Assembly (NCBI GenBank): GCA_011089965.1
Contig: JAANAU010000004.1
Span: 1-64,000 of the forward strand
From: Magnetococcales bacterium
Lineage (GTDB): Bacteria > Pseudomonadota > Magnetococcia > Magnetococcales > Magnetaquicoccaceae
Length of the DNA stretch: 64,000 nt
Direction: 5' to 3'
The notes under the pieces are model-generated. The model saw nothing but the letters and a program-made list of their open reading frames with translations, was not told where the DNA came from and did not search any database. Position 1 is the first letter of the stretch. Each line of letters opens with the position of its first letter. This document shows positions 1 to 13,800 of the stretch, one piece after another. A program made the position numbers and the translations under genes.

Positions 1-1854
1 GGTTTGGTCTCATAATCTGCCGAAGCCAACAGGCGCACCTCGCCCGTGGATTCGTCTATCGAAAAAGCACCGGCATCGGGTCCGCCCAATGTAAAGGTCA
101 GAGGATCTCCTGCATTCGGATCCGTGGCGCTGGCATCATAGACCACGGTGGCAATCGGAGCATTCTCGGCCACACTCCCGCTGACAGAAGAAATGATGGT
201 CGGGGCCTGATTCGCCGGGGTCTCGTTGACATCGGTCACGGTGATCGACACGGCCTGGGTGTCGGTCAAACCACCCCCATCGGTCACGATCACTTCAATG
301 GCATAACTCGGTTTGGTCTCATAATCTGCCGACGCCAACAGGCGCACCTCGCCCGTGGATTCGTCTATCGAAAAAGCACCGGCATCATCTCCTCCCAGAG
401 AGAAGGTCAAACTGTCGCCAACATTCGGATCCGACGCGCTCGCCGTATAAACGACCGTGGTCACAGGGTCATTCTCGGCCACACTCCCGCTGACCGGAGA
501 GGTGACAGTCGGGGCCTGGTTGCCAGGGGTCTCGTTGACATCGGTCACGGTGATCGACACGGCCTGGGTGTCGGTCAAGCCACCCCCATCGGTCACGATC
601 ACTTCAATGGCATAACTCGGTTTGGTCTCATAATCTGCCGGAGCCAACAGACGCACCTCGCCCGTGGATTCGTCTATCAAGAAGGCACCGGCATCGGTTC
701 CGCCCAATGTAAAGGTCAAACTGTCGCCAACATCCGGATCCGACGCACTCGCCGTATAAACGACCGTGGTCTCCGGGTCATTCTCGGCCACACTCCCGCT
801 GACCGGAGAGGTGACGGTCGGGGCCTGATTCGCCGGGGTCTCGTTGACATCGGTCACGGTGATCGACACGGCCTGGGTGTCGGTCAAGCCTCCCGAATCG
901 GTCACGATCACATCGATGGCATAACTCGGTTTGGTCTCATAATCTGCCGACGCCAACAGGCGCACCTCGCCCGTGGATTCGTCTATCGAAAAAGCACCGG
1001 CATCCTCTCCTCCCAGAGAGAAAGTCAAACTGTCGCCAACATCCGGATCCGACGCACTCGCCGTATAAACGACCGTGGTCTCCGGGTCATTCTCGACCAC
1101 GCTGCCACTGACCGGAGAGGTGATGGTCGGGGCCTGATTCGCCGGGGTCTCGTTGACATCGGTCACGGCAATCGACACGGCCTGGGTGTCGGTCAAGCCT
1201 CCCGAATCGGTCACGATCACATCAATGGCATAACTCGGTTTGGACTCATAATCTGCCGAAGCCAACAGGCGCACCTCGCCCGTGGATTCGTCTATCGAGA
1301 AGGCACCGGCATCGGTTCCGCCCAATGTAAAGGTCAAACTGTCGCCAACATCCGGATCCGACGCACTCGCCGTATAAACGACCGTGGTCTCCGGGTCATT
1401 CTCGGCCACGCTGCCACTGACCGGAGAGGTGACGGTCGGTGCCTGATTCGCCGGGGTCTCGTTGACATCGGTCACGGTGATCGACACGGCCTGGGTGTCG
1501 GTCAAGCCTTCCGAATCGGTCACGATCACTTCAATGGCATAACTCGGTTTGGACTCATAATCTGCCGGAACCAACAGGCGCACCTCGCCGGTAGACGCAT
1601 CTATCCAAAAGGCACCGGCATCCTCTCCTCTCAGCGAGAAGATCAAATAGTCGCCAACATCCACATCCGACGCACTCGCCGTATAAACGACCGTGGTCTC
1701 CGGCTCGTTCTCGTCCACATTGCCCGTCGCTCCCGAAATCATGATCGGGGCATGGTTCGTCCCATGCCTTTCCTGCACCGACAGTGTGAAGGTGGTGCTG
1801 ACACTCCCGCCATATTGATCCGTGGCAGTGACCCGGATATCCAAACCGCCACCC
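1..1854 (-). repeat. Tandem 309-bp (103-aa) cadherin-like repeats
   Basis: The 11-mer that opens the window recurs, with at most one change, at 1, 310, 619, 928, 1237 and 1546, an exact spacing of 309 bp or 103 codons. Units encode a cadherin-like fold with motifs TASASDPDVGD, DAGAFSID, STGEVRLL and VTDVNETPANQAP. A more diverged unit lies just upstream in the gene (about 1550-1850). Near-identity between units, compared with the diverged repeats elsewhere in the same gene, points to recent duplication or gene conversion. The array continues beyond the window. Confidence 0.93.
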
Positions 1855-4800
1855 AGACCAACAAACAAACCATTCTTGAAATTGAACCACAAACTGTTCG
1901 GTTGATCGTCGATAGTCAGCATGTTGTAACCATGCTCTTCCACATCATAATAATCCGAACTGTTGCCGCTGCTCCAACCGGCTACCGTGTTGTTGTGATC
2001 CCAGTTGACCTCCTCGTAACGATATTCAACCGCAAAATCTCCGTGACCCATATTATAAAACCGCATCTGAAAAGCGTTCTGCGGTTCACCCTGGGTTCCA
2101 TAATACTCGGTCACATCGTCCCAGGTCACGCTCACCACACCATGGACCGTATCCAGATCCCAATAGGCCGCATTGGATCCGGTCGAGTTGCCCCCTTCAG
2201 ACGCATCCGTAGAAGCAGGACGCATATCGATATCGGCAAAGAACAGTGCAAACAACTTGTTGGTTGTGTAGGTGTTGTAATACGCCATATTGCCAAACGG
2301 ATTGGCAGTACTGAAAGTCCTGTTGAGATTGACCGTACCGTTATCATTGATCCAAATCGAGGAATGACGGGCACCATAGAAATTCAACCCTTGCGGAAAC
2401 ACGGAAGAGATATCCACCTCACGGGCAATATCATCGGATCCATCCCACATATTTTCGCCGAAACCGACATCCCCGCCCAGACCATGAATCAGATCCTGAC
2501 CTTCCACCCGTCCGGGAGCCTCTCCAGTCACATCACCACGTTCAGGCGTCCCGCTGAACTGCCGGGTTTCCGGGTCAAAAGTGAGCCAAACCGGCAAAGG
2601 CTGACCATTGGCCAGGGTCGCGGTATAGGTCAAATTGTCGCCAACATCAGGATCACCAAAGGTCTCTTGCGGCAAGGTGAACTCAAAGATTGCACCTGCT
2701 GTGGCACTCTGATCCGCAGGCGGATTCTCCACGGTCGGCGCATGATTGGTCACCGATTCATCCACATCGCTGACCAGAATGGTCACGGTTTGGGTTTCGA
2801 ACAAACCACCGGCATCGGTCACGCGCACATCGATCAGATAGATGGATTGGGTTTCATAATCGGCAGGGGCCAAAAGACGAATTGCGCCTGACGCCGGATC
2901 GATCTGAAACGCAGCCGCATCCTGACCACCCAAAGAGAAAGTCAAAACATCGCCCGCATCCGGATCGGTTGCTGTACCGACATAGACCACGGTGCCAATC
3001 GGTGCGCCCTCTTCCACCGTACCCGATTCACCCGCTGTACCCGAAGTGAGGGTGGGGTGGTCATTGACATTGACCACAGGTTCCGTGGATTCACTGGTGA
3101 CACTCTCCTCCCAGCCATAATCATCGGTATAATAGACCTCGACCTGAATGCGGGTGCCCACCATGGATTCCACCAGGGTCAAAGTGGCCTGGGTGGCATC
3201 ATGGATCAACCTCCCATACATATACCACCGATACTGAACACCACCGGGAATGCCGTCCAGATCGGTCAAGGCGGTCGTGACAAACAACTCTTCTCCCTGC
3301 CGTACCACACCACCGATGGTCACGCTGCCGGTCGGAGCATCATTGACATTGACAACCGGCCCAACCAGGTCACTGGTCACACTCTCCTGCGTACCGCCCA
3401 AATCGGTGTACGAGGCTGTCACCGTGATCGACTTGCCCACATGCAACTGACCAAGTTGCAACGTTGGCTCCGTAGCACCCTCCAACTCCTCCCCATCGGC
3501 AAACCACTGACAGGAGATCGCTCCCAAACCATCGGCATCGGCCAAACCCGAGAGATCCACGGTCAGGGTCTCATCCTGGGTCGTACTGCCAGTGATGACA
3601 ATGGATCCGGTCGGGGCATGGTTGATATGGCCGACTTCTTGAGTGGCAGGGCTGGTCACGCTCTCCAGCCAGCCATAACCATCGGTATAGCTGGCGGTCA
3701 CCGTAATCGCCTTGCCAACCTGCTCTGAGGTCAACACAAATGTTGCACCCGTAGCATCCGCAATCTCTACGCCATCTGCATACCACTGCCAACTCACGCT
3801 TCCCAGACCATCGCGGTCGGTCAGGTTGTGCGAAGCGAACAACTCTTCACCCAAAACAGGCGTTCCACTGATCGTCACCCTGCCGCCAGGGGCATCATTG
3901 CGATTGGCCACCTCCACAGTGGGACTGCTCGTGATCCGCTCCACGGTGCCATGTCCATCCGTGTAGCGTGCGGTCACGGTAATCACCTTGCCCACATGGG
4001 ATTGGGTCAGCAACAGATTGGAACCGGTGGCACCTGTAATGGCCACACCATCCGCACGCCACTGATAACTCAACACCCCCATGCCGTCCAGATCCGCCAG
4101 GGTGTTGCTGTTCGCTGTCAGGGGTTGCCCCTGAGTTGGCGTGCCGGAGATCATCACCGAACCGGTCGCCGGATCGTTCACGTTGGAAACCATCTGGGTC
4201 GACGTACTGATCACCTGTTCCGAGGTTCCATTTCGGTCCGTATATCGGGCGGCAACCGTCATCCTCTTGCCCACTTCAGATTCGGTCAACAGGAACGTGG
4301 CACCTGTGGCTCCGGTAATGGCCACCCCATCTGCACGCCATTGATAGGCAATCGTCCCCAAGCCATCCAAATCCGCCAAGGTATTGGAGGCCGTCAATCT
4401 CTGACCCTGCGTCGCATTGCCGGTAACGGTCACACCACCGGTCGGGGGATCGTTGACATCGACCACGCGCAGATCAAAGAAATCCGCCACCCGCTCCCCG
4501 GAGTGATCCACAGCCGTCAAGCGCACCGTGATGACCCCCACCTGACTCTGGCCCGGTCTGCCGGAAAAAACACCGGTTGCCGGATCAAAGGACAACCAGG
4601 AGGGCAATGCTTCACCACCGGACAGAGAGGCACTCACAACCAGTTGGTCTCCGGCATCCACATCGACAAACATATTCGCAGGCAACGCAAACCGGAATGT
4701 CTGATTCTGTTGGATCGTCTGGTCAGCCACCGGATGTGCAACCTCCGGGGCGTGATTGGATTCAATCACATCCAGTGCAAATGCCGAAGACACCTCAGCC

Positions 4801-7800
4801 CCAATTTGATCCCGTACTGTCACTTGGATCGGAATCGTTCCCACATCATCCGTGCCAGGGGTTCCGATCAGCCTGCCGGTCGTACCATCCAGAATCAACC
4901 AGGCAGGCCAAGCCAAACCATCACTGCGGGTGGCAACAAACTGCAAACGATCCCCGACATCCGCATCTCGAAAAGCTTCTCCCAGATTGCGTGCAAACGC
5001 TTCTCCTGTCACGACAGAGACATTCGGCAACGGTGTCAACACCTCCGGAGCGTCGTTGACGTTGTTGACCGTCACCCGCAATACACTGCTGACCGCAGCA
5101 CCATGCGGATCTCTGGCCGTCACACGCAGATACACCTCACCCACCGCCGCGTCCCCCGGAGTCCCGGAGAGAGTGGCGTTGGCGGCATTGAAGGTCAACC
5201 AGCCCGGCAATGCCTCATCCCCGCTCAATGGAGTGACCCGGTAGGTCAAACGATCCCCGTCCGCATCGGCAAAACTGTTGTTCGGAATCCTGAACCTGAA
5301 TGGCTGGTCTTCATGTACCGTTTGCGCAGCCAGCGGCGTCTCCACGGTTGGAGCACGATTAAAGACGGTCACAGTCAGATCGAACGTACCATTGGCCTCG
5401 GTGCCCGCACCATCCCGGGCCACCACACGCACGGCCACGGTGCCCACCTGCGCATGACCTGGTGTACCGCTGAAACTCAAGGTCTCGGCATGGAAGGTCA
5501 ACCAGGATGGCAAAGGCTGACCATTCGCCAAAGTCGCACTATAGGAGAGACGATCCCCGACATCGACATCGGTAAAGGTGTCCGGTGCCAGCACCAGGTT
5601 CAAGGCATTGCCCTCCTGGACGGTCACGGCATTCATCGGGGCATTCAGACGCGGGGCATCATTGGTGTTTTCGACTGCCAACGAGAAGAAATCCGCCGCT
5701 GATCCACCGCGACCATCCGAGGCCGTCACCTTGATGTTCCATGACCCGACATGGGCGTTGCGCGGGGTGCCGCTCAACACTCCTGTAGTCGGATTCACGG
5801 TCAGCCATGATGGCAGGGGTGAGCCATCCAAAGAGGTGATGGACCATTGCAAGGTATCGCTCGCATCCGCATCAAAGAAGGTGTTGGCCGGAATCTGATA
5901 GCGAAACGATTGATCTTCACGGGCATTGACGACCGTTGGCAATGGATTGAGGAGAACCGGTGCCGTATTGGACTGTGTGACATTCAGGGTGAAGGTGGTG
6001 GCCACAGAAGCCCCACTCCCATCCGTGGCCCGCAAACCAACCGCAAACGAACCCAAGGCGTTGGACAAGGTCGGCACCACACCGCTGAACGAACGGCTGG
6101 CCGGATCAAACCGCAACCAACCCGCGCCATTCGGCAAGGTGGCGCTCAAGGTCAGCACATCGCCGACATCCGAATCCGTAAACAGGTTATTCGGCACCTG
6201 GAAACGAAACGGCTGACCCTGATAGGCATACTGCTGACCCAGCGGAGCACTGACCACCGGGGCATCGTTGACGTTGGCCACGGTGATGGCAAACGATCCG
6301 GCTGCCGTGGCCTGTTGACCATCGGTCGCCACCACCTTGACACGGAGATTCCCCACATCCGCATTGGCCGGTGTCCCGGTAAAGGTCCGGCTGACCGGAT
6401 CAAAACGCAGCCACGTTGGCAACGGCTGACCGGACATGGTGGTTGCGGTCAGGGTCAGGGCATCTCCGGAATCGGCATCCTGGAACAGATCGGCGGGCAA
6501 CGTGACATGGAAACGTTGTCCTTGCGTTGCAGTCTGATCGCTCAACGGAGCCGTCAAGCTCGGGGCCGTATTGAGAACCCGCACGGTCAGATCAAAGGTG
6601 TCGGAAACAGTCGCCGTACCATCGCTCGCCGTCACCCGGACGGCATGGACTCCGGCATGGGAGTGCTCAGGAGTGGCGGTAAAAGTCCGGGTGACACCAT
6701 CAAACCGCAACCAACCCGGCAGATCGGCACCATTGGCCAAGGTGGCCTGATAACTCAACCGGTCACCCGCATCGATATCACGGAAGCTCTCGGCAGCGAA
6801 CTGGAAGGTCCATGGTTGACCGCTGATCACCAACTGGTCTGACAAGGGGGAGACCAACTGCGGGGCATCGTTGACATTGCGCACGGCAATCTGGAACAGT
6901 TGTGCCACCTGGGCACCAAATACATCCGTGGCCGTCACCCGAATCGCGGTCACACTGTTGGCAGCAGCATGATCGGGCGTGCCATAAAATTGTCCGCTCT
7001 GCGCATCAAAAAACAACCAATCCGGACGCACACCCAAAGTGGTCCAGGTCAGAGACAACAGATCTCCCGGATCCGCATCGGCAAAACCGGACCGCACCGA
7101 GATTTGGAACAATTGATTCTCGTCCACGGTCTGGTTGGCCAACACCGTGGCCACGGTCGGTGCATGATTGGTCTCTGCCACCCGCAGCGTAAAGATCTGA
7201 CTGACTGAACTGCGGGAGGGATCAGTAGCGGTCACACGCAGGTTGAGAGTGCCGACATCGGCAGCCGTGGGGGTTCCGGTCAGACTCAACGTGGCGGCAT
7301 CGACACGCAACCAGGCAGGCAAAGCCGAACCATTGGCATCTGCCAGTGTCACCCGATAACTCAACCGATCTCCCACATCCGGATCCTGGAACAATCCCTC
7401 CGACAAGGTCAGACGCCAGGTCTGTCCCACCAGAACCCCTTGGGCCGGAATCGACTGCATCACCACCGGGGCATCATTGACATTGGCCACCTGAATCCGG
7501 AAGGTTCCGGAAGCCGATCCTCCTGCACCATCCGCAGCAGTCAGACGCACGGTGAACGCACCAGTATCATTGTTGCCCGGAGTACCGGAAAAGGTGCGGC
7601 TGACCGGATCGAACCGCAACCAGGTCGGAAGTTCGCCATGCAACCCACGCGCCGAATAGGTCAGGGTGGTTCCCGGATCGCTATCGGTAAAAAGATTCCC
7701 GGGAACCGTGAACAGGAAGGGACGATCCTCCACCAGTTGCTGGTCCGACAAGGCACCGGTCAGAACCGGCGCACGATTGACCTCTCCCACGGTCAGTTGG

Positions 7801-10800
7801 AACGTCGTGCTGACTGCCGCTCCCGACAGATCGGTGGCTGTGAGCTGTATCGAGGAGCTGCCGCGCGCCTGGCCATCAGGACGGCCAGAAAAGGTGGCGG
7901 TTGCCGGGTCAAAAGTGAGCCAGGAGGGCAAACCGGCAGCCGTCAGGGTCAACCGGTCTCCGGCATCCGCATCGACAAAGCTCGCTGACGGCACCTGAAA
8001 CCGGAAAATCTCCCCGACATTGACCTGTTGATTGGCAACAGGCTGCTGGAGTTGGGGGGCATCGTTGGTATTGAGGACGTTCAATGCCACGGCCAGCGAG
8101 GCACTTTTACCATAGGGATCCGTGGCCGTGATCTTGATGGGAGTCGATCCCACATGGGCATTGAGTGGCCGCCCACTCAGACTCCGTGTGGCCGGATCAA
8201 AGCTGAGCCACTCCGGCAATGTGTTCCCCTCCAAAGAGACCACACTCAGGCTCAGCACATCCCCATCCGCATCGGTAAAGAGGCTGGCTGGCAACCGGAA
8301 GTTCAATGCCTGATCCTCAAGCACCTCGATCTGGGCAGGCAACAGCCCGCCCGTACCCACCGGGGCACGATTGATCGACCGCACCTCCAGATTGAACAAC
8401 ATCGAAGCCGAACTGCCAGACTGGTCCGCAGCCGTCACCTTGATGGCCATGCTCCCCAGATCCGAAGTGTCCGGCGTCCCGATCAAGGTGCGGCTGCTGG
8501 CATCAAAGCGCAACCAACCCGGCAAGGCTGAACCATCGGCCAGACTGGCACCAAAGGTCAAACGATCCCCGGCATCGACATCGACAAAGGCGTTGCGTGG
8601 AACGACATAGCGGAACGTTCCCCCCGGAAACGCGCGCTGGTCATTCAAGGGAATGGCGGCAACAGGCGCATCATTGACATTGATCACATCCAGGATGAAT
8701 GAACCCGAGGCCGCTCCACTTTGATGATCGGTCGCCGTCACCCGGACCGAAAAGGCCCCGACATCGGCATTGCGGGGAGTGCCACTGAAGGTGCGCGTCT
8801 GGGGATCAAAACGCAACCAGTCGGGAAGCATACCACCAGAGAGCGTTGTCGCGGCATAACTCAACGTGTCCCCGACGGCCAGATCGGCATCGGTGAACAG
8901 ATCGGCTGGCAGTTGATAAACGAATGGCTGATCCTGATGGACCGACCGGGCACTCAAGGGCTGGGTCAATACCGGCAAGGTGTTGGGAGTGGCCACCACC
9001 AGATTGAAGGCATCGCTCGCCAGCAAACCGGTACTGTCGGTGGCCGTGATCTTGATGGCATATTCTCCGCCCTGACTGGCTGTCGGCGTACCGGAAAACA
9101 TGCGCAAAGCCGGATCAAAGGTCAACCAGGTCGGCAAGGCCGTGCCATCGAGCCGGGTTGCGGAATAGCTTAACACCTCCCCTGGATCCACATCCCGGAA
9201 GGAGGCGGCATCCACACCGAAACGGAACGGCTGGCCGGTCTGGACGGTTCGATCCACCAGAGGGGTGACCAGTTCCGGTGCGTCCGGGGTGTTCATCACC
9301 GCAACCAGAATCGATTGCGCAGCCTCCAACCCACCGGCATCGGTGACCGTCAAGCGGATCGTGGTCGCTCCAATGGCGCTGTTGGTCGGCGTACCGCTCA
9401 AAGTACGGGTGGCCGGATCAAAGGTCATCCAGGAGGGCAGACCACTGGCCGCAAAGGTGAGCGTATCCCCTGCATCCGGATCGGAAAAGGCCGACACTGG
9501 AATCTGATACTGAAAAAACTGATCCTCGGCAGCGTTCTGATCGCTCAACGATGTCAACTGAGGGGCCTGGTTGCTGCCGGTCACACGGAACGTCACCTCC
9601 TGGCTGACCGCTCTGTTGGCCAGATCCGTGGCTGTCAGTTTGATCGCCAGGGTTCCAGGGGTTCCAACGGGAGTTCCCAGGAATGAACGGGTGGCCGGAT
9701 CAAACTTCAACCAGGCGGGCAGAGCCGTACCATCGGCCAGAGTGGCACCGTAACTCAGCCGATCCCCGACATCCACATCGGCAAACAGAGTCTCCGGAAC
9801 CTGAATGGCAAACTCACGACCGATGGCGAGAAACTGCGGCTGCCATCTCGTGGCCACCACCGGTGCATCGTTGACATTGGTCACCGTGATATTGAAACTG
9901 CCGGTCGTCTCCAGGCCGGTCTCATCCCGGGCGGTAATGCGCACACCCGTGACATTCACGTCCGCATTGCGCGGGGTGCCGGAAAGAATCCGGGTTTCCG
10001 GATCAAAGTGCAGCCAGGCAGGCAGACTGCCGTTCACACCCCCAGCAGAATAGGTGAGCGTGGCTCCGGCATCCGCATCCATGAAAGCCTTCTCAGGCAG
10101 GGTCAAAGCAAACGACTGATCCTCCAGAACCGTCAGATCCCCTGGAAATTGATCGGGTTGCAATTCCGGGGCATTGCCCACTGCCTGCACAGTGAGCTGA
10201 AAACCACCCGTCACCATACTCTGGGCGCGATCCGTTGCCATCACCCGCACAGCCAGACTCCCCAGATCCGCCGCACCCGGAGTCCCGATGAAGGTGGCGG
10301 TTGCGGGTTCAAAGGTCAGCCAGGTTGGCAAAGCCGAACCATTGGCCAAGGTTGCAGTCAGGGTCAAGAGGTCGCCCGCATCAACATCGATGAAGGTATC
10401 CAAGGGAAGTTGATATCGCCACGCCGTGCCAGGGGTGACAATCTGGGCTGTGAGCGCCCCGCTCAAAACCGGGGCATCATTGACATTGGCTACATGCAGG
10501 GTAAAGGGCACGGAACTGCTCTTGCCAGCACTGTCCGTGGCAGTCAGACGCAAGGCATGACTCCCAACCCCGGCATTGTCCGGATGCCCGGTCAGCAGTT
10601 GGGTCTCCGGATCAAAGCGCAACCAGGCAGGCACAGGATCGGTCGCGTTCAGGGCGGTCAAGGAGAATTTCAGATCACCGCCCTCTGGATCGGCGAACAA
10701 TCCGGCCATGGAGTGGAACAGTGGACGATCCTCGGTGGCATGCACATCGCTCACGGTGCCGATGGTCTGGGGTGGCTGATTGGCATCCACCACCGTCAGA

Positions 10801-13800
10801 TGGACCACACCCGAGGTGGCTGCCCCAGCCCGATCCGTGGCTGTGATGCGCAGATCAATGCCTGCGGTATTGACCGTCACCGGGGTGCCGGTCAATGTGC
10901 CCGTCGTGGCATCAAAGGTCAACCAGGAGGGCAACGCGGACCCTTGCAACGGTTCCACCCCATACACCAGACGCTCCCCGGCATCGACATCCGCAAACAT
11001 GGTGGCGGGTACACGGAACTGGAACAAGTCTCCCAGCGTGGCGAACAGATCATCCGGCAGCTCCGCTGTGGTGGGTGCATCATTGATGTTGGCCACGGTC
11101 AACGTGATCACCTTGGTGATCGTGGTGCCATCCGCCCCCCGGGCACTCACCTGCAACGGAGTCACGCCCACCGCGTTGTTGGCAGGGGTTCCGGAAAGCA
11201 AACCGCTCTGAGCATCCCACTCCAGCCAGGTCGGCAGGTTTGCACCCGCCAGATTGACCAGGCTCCATTGGGGACGATCCAGTCCGGCAAAAACCGGATC
11301 ATCGGCCAACCGATGACGAAACGCCACATCTTCGATGGCCGTCGGGTTGGCGGGTGAGGTGGAAAGTATGCCCGCACCAGAGGTTGCCGCCACCCGGATC
11401 AGGGTGTTCTGGAAGTGGGACCAGGCCTGGTCCACGCCCACCAGAGTGTTCTGCCCCGTGGCTGCGGTCAGGAAGGTTTGCAGCGCAGAGTCAGCGGCAA
11501 AGACCGAAAGATCACGATCAAAATGGATCTGCACCCCTTGGGCGGCAGCCCGTGCCGTCTGGGAGATGGTGATGCCATCTTCCGGATTGCCGTTGGCATC
11601 CAAAGTCTGCAAGAAACGCAACAGGTTGGTGGTGGCATTCCAATCCCCATGACCAACCAGGTCCAGCGGGGTCACGGTGGTGCCACCCAGAGTTTGACCC
11701 AACACGATGTCGCCGATGGAAAAGGTCACCTGCTCACCGGGCAAGAACTGAAAACCGCCGCTGGCTCCGGTCTCTCCCGACCGGGAGGCCGTGACAAAAT
11801 GGACCCCTTCCACTTCGCTGTCGAGCAACGTACCGGTCAGATGCTCCACCACTTGCAGGGTGAAGACATCCGAAACCGTCCGGTTGGAGCCATCCGTGGC
11901 CGTCACCTTGACATAGGTGCTCCCCAGGTTGGCAGCGGTGGGCACACCACTGAAGAGACCCGTGGCCGGATCAAAATGCAACCAGGAGGGCAGAGGGGTG
12001 TTCGGGGTGAGATTGGCCGCACTCAAGGTCAACCGGTCTCCGACATCCACATCGGCAAAGGTTGTCGTCGGAATCGAAAACAGAAAGGCCCTGCCCACCG
12101 CAGCCTGCTGATCGTGCAACGTGGTCACCAGTGTCGGGGCATCGTTGACATTGGTCACGTTCAGGACAAACAGATCAGACACCGCATCCCCAGCCCGATC
12201 CGTGGCTGTCAGACGCAATTCGAGTCGGGCCACATCTCCATTGTCCGGAGTTCCGCTCACCACCCGGGTCTCAGGATCGAAATGCAACCAACCCGGCAAC
12301 GCCGACCCATCCCCCATGGAGAGGGCCAGGGTCAAAACATCATCGACCGAGGCATCGGCAAAAACAGACTCGGGAATGCGCAACAGAAACGCCTGATCCT
12401 CGATGGCCACCTGATCTGCCAAGGGATTGGCCACGGTCGGAGCCACATTGGGTGCATGCACGGTCAAACGGAAGGTGTCTGCTGCCAGACTTCCTGCCGG
12501 ATCGGTCACCGTGACCTTGACATTCACGACTCCCAGATCATGTACCCCCGGAGTCCCGATCAAACCGTGCGTGACCGCATCAAAACGAAGCCAGGCAGGA
12601 AGATCCCCTCCTGTAGCCAGATCCTCGACGCTCCAGGTCAAGAGATCTCCATCCACATCGGCAAAGGTGGCCTCCGGCAGGGCGAAACGGAAAGAGCGAT
12701 CCTGGAAGGCATGTTGATCGGCCACCGGTTGCATTAACTCAGGGGCATCGTTGACATTGGCCACCTGGATGGTGAAGTGGGTCGCCACCCTGGCACCATC
12801 GCTGTCCGAGGCTGTCACGCGCACGCCCAAAGATCCGGTATCCCCATTGCCAGGCAAACCCGTAAACATGCCGGTCCGGGCATCAAAGGTCAACCAGGCT
12901 GGCAAAGGAGTGCCATCCAGGCGCGTCGCTTCCAGAGACAGGGGGGCATCACTGTCCGGATCCAGGAACAGACCATCCGGCAGATGGAAGCTGAAGGCGC
13001 TCTCTTCCGTGGCTTGTTGATCGGTCATACTCAACCGCACCTCCGGGGCGCGATTGGCCGCAGCCACGGTCAAGCGGAAACCATACGAGGCACTCAGCAG
13101 CCCACTGTCGGTGGCAGTCATCCGCAAATCATAGATGCCGGGTGCTGTGGGTGTGCCGCGCAACGCCCCGGTGACCGGATCGATGCTCAACCAGGCGGGC
13201 AGAGTGCCGCCGCCGCTGCGAAAGAGTTGATAACTCAAAGTATCGCCGGCATCCAGATCGCTGAAATGACCCACCCCCGCCGTTGTCACGGCCATGGACG
13301 CATCCACAAAGATCCGCAGATCTTCCAACGGAGTCGTCACCATCGGGGCATCGTTGACATTGTTGACCTGAACCGTCCAATCCACCTCGGCACTGACTCC
13401 GCGCTGATCCCGGGCCGTCACGCGCACACTCCACTCCCCAACCGCGCCAAAGTCCGGACGACCACTCAAACTGCGGGTCACCGGATCAAAATGGAGCCAT
13501 TCCGGCAAAGACGCGCCATCGGCCAGGGTGGCCGACCAGGTCAAAAGATCCCCGGCATCCGCATCGACAAACTGATCGGCAGGAAGTACCGCCAGAAACT
13601 CCTGATTTTCCAGAACCGTCACCCGGCTGGGTGCTGCCTTGGCCGTGGGTGCATGATTGGGATGGGTCACGGTCAACGTGAGCAACGACGCCCCCACGGC
13701 ACCCGCAGGATCAGTGGCAGTCAAACGCAAAAGCACACGGGTGGCATCGCTGGCCTCCAGAACCCGGGTGGAACTCAAGACACCCGTTACCGGATCGATC

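Noticed and set aside
1-1854. Regular direct repeats considered as a CRISPR array
   Set aside because: Repeat period is 309 bp and the whole unit is coding in one frame. There are no short repeats with unique spacers.
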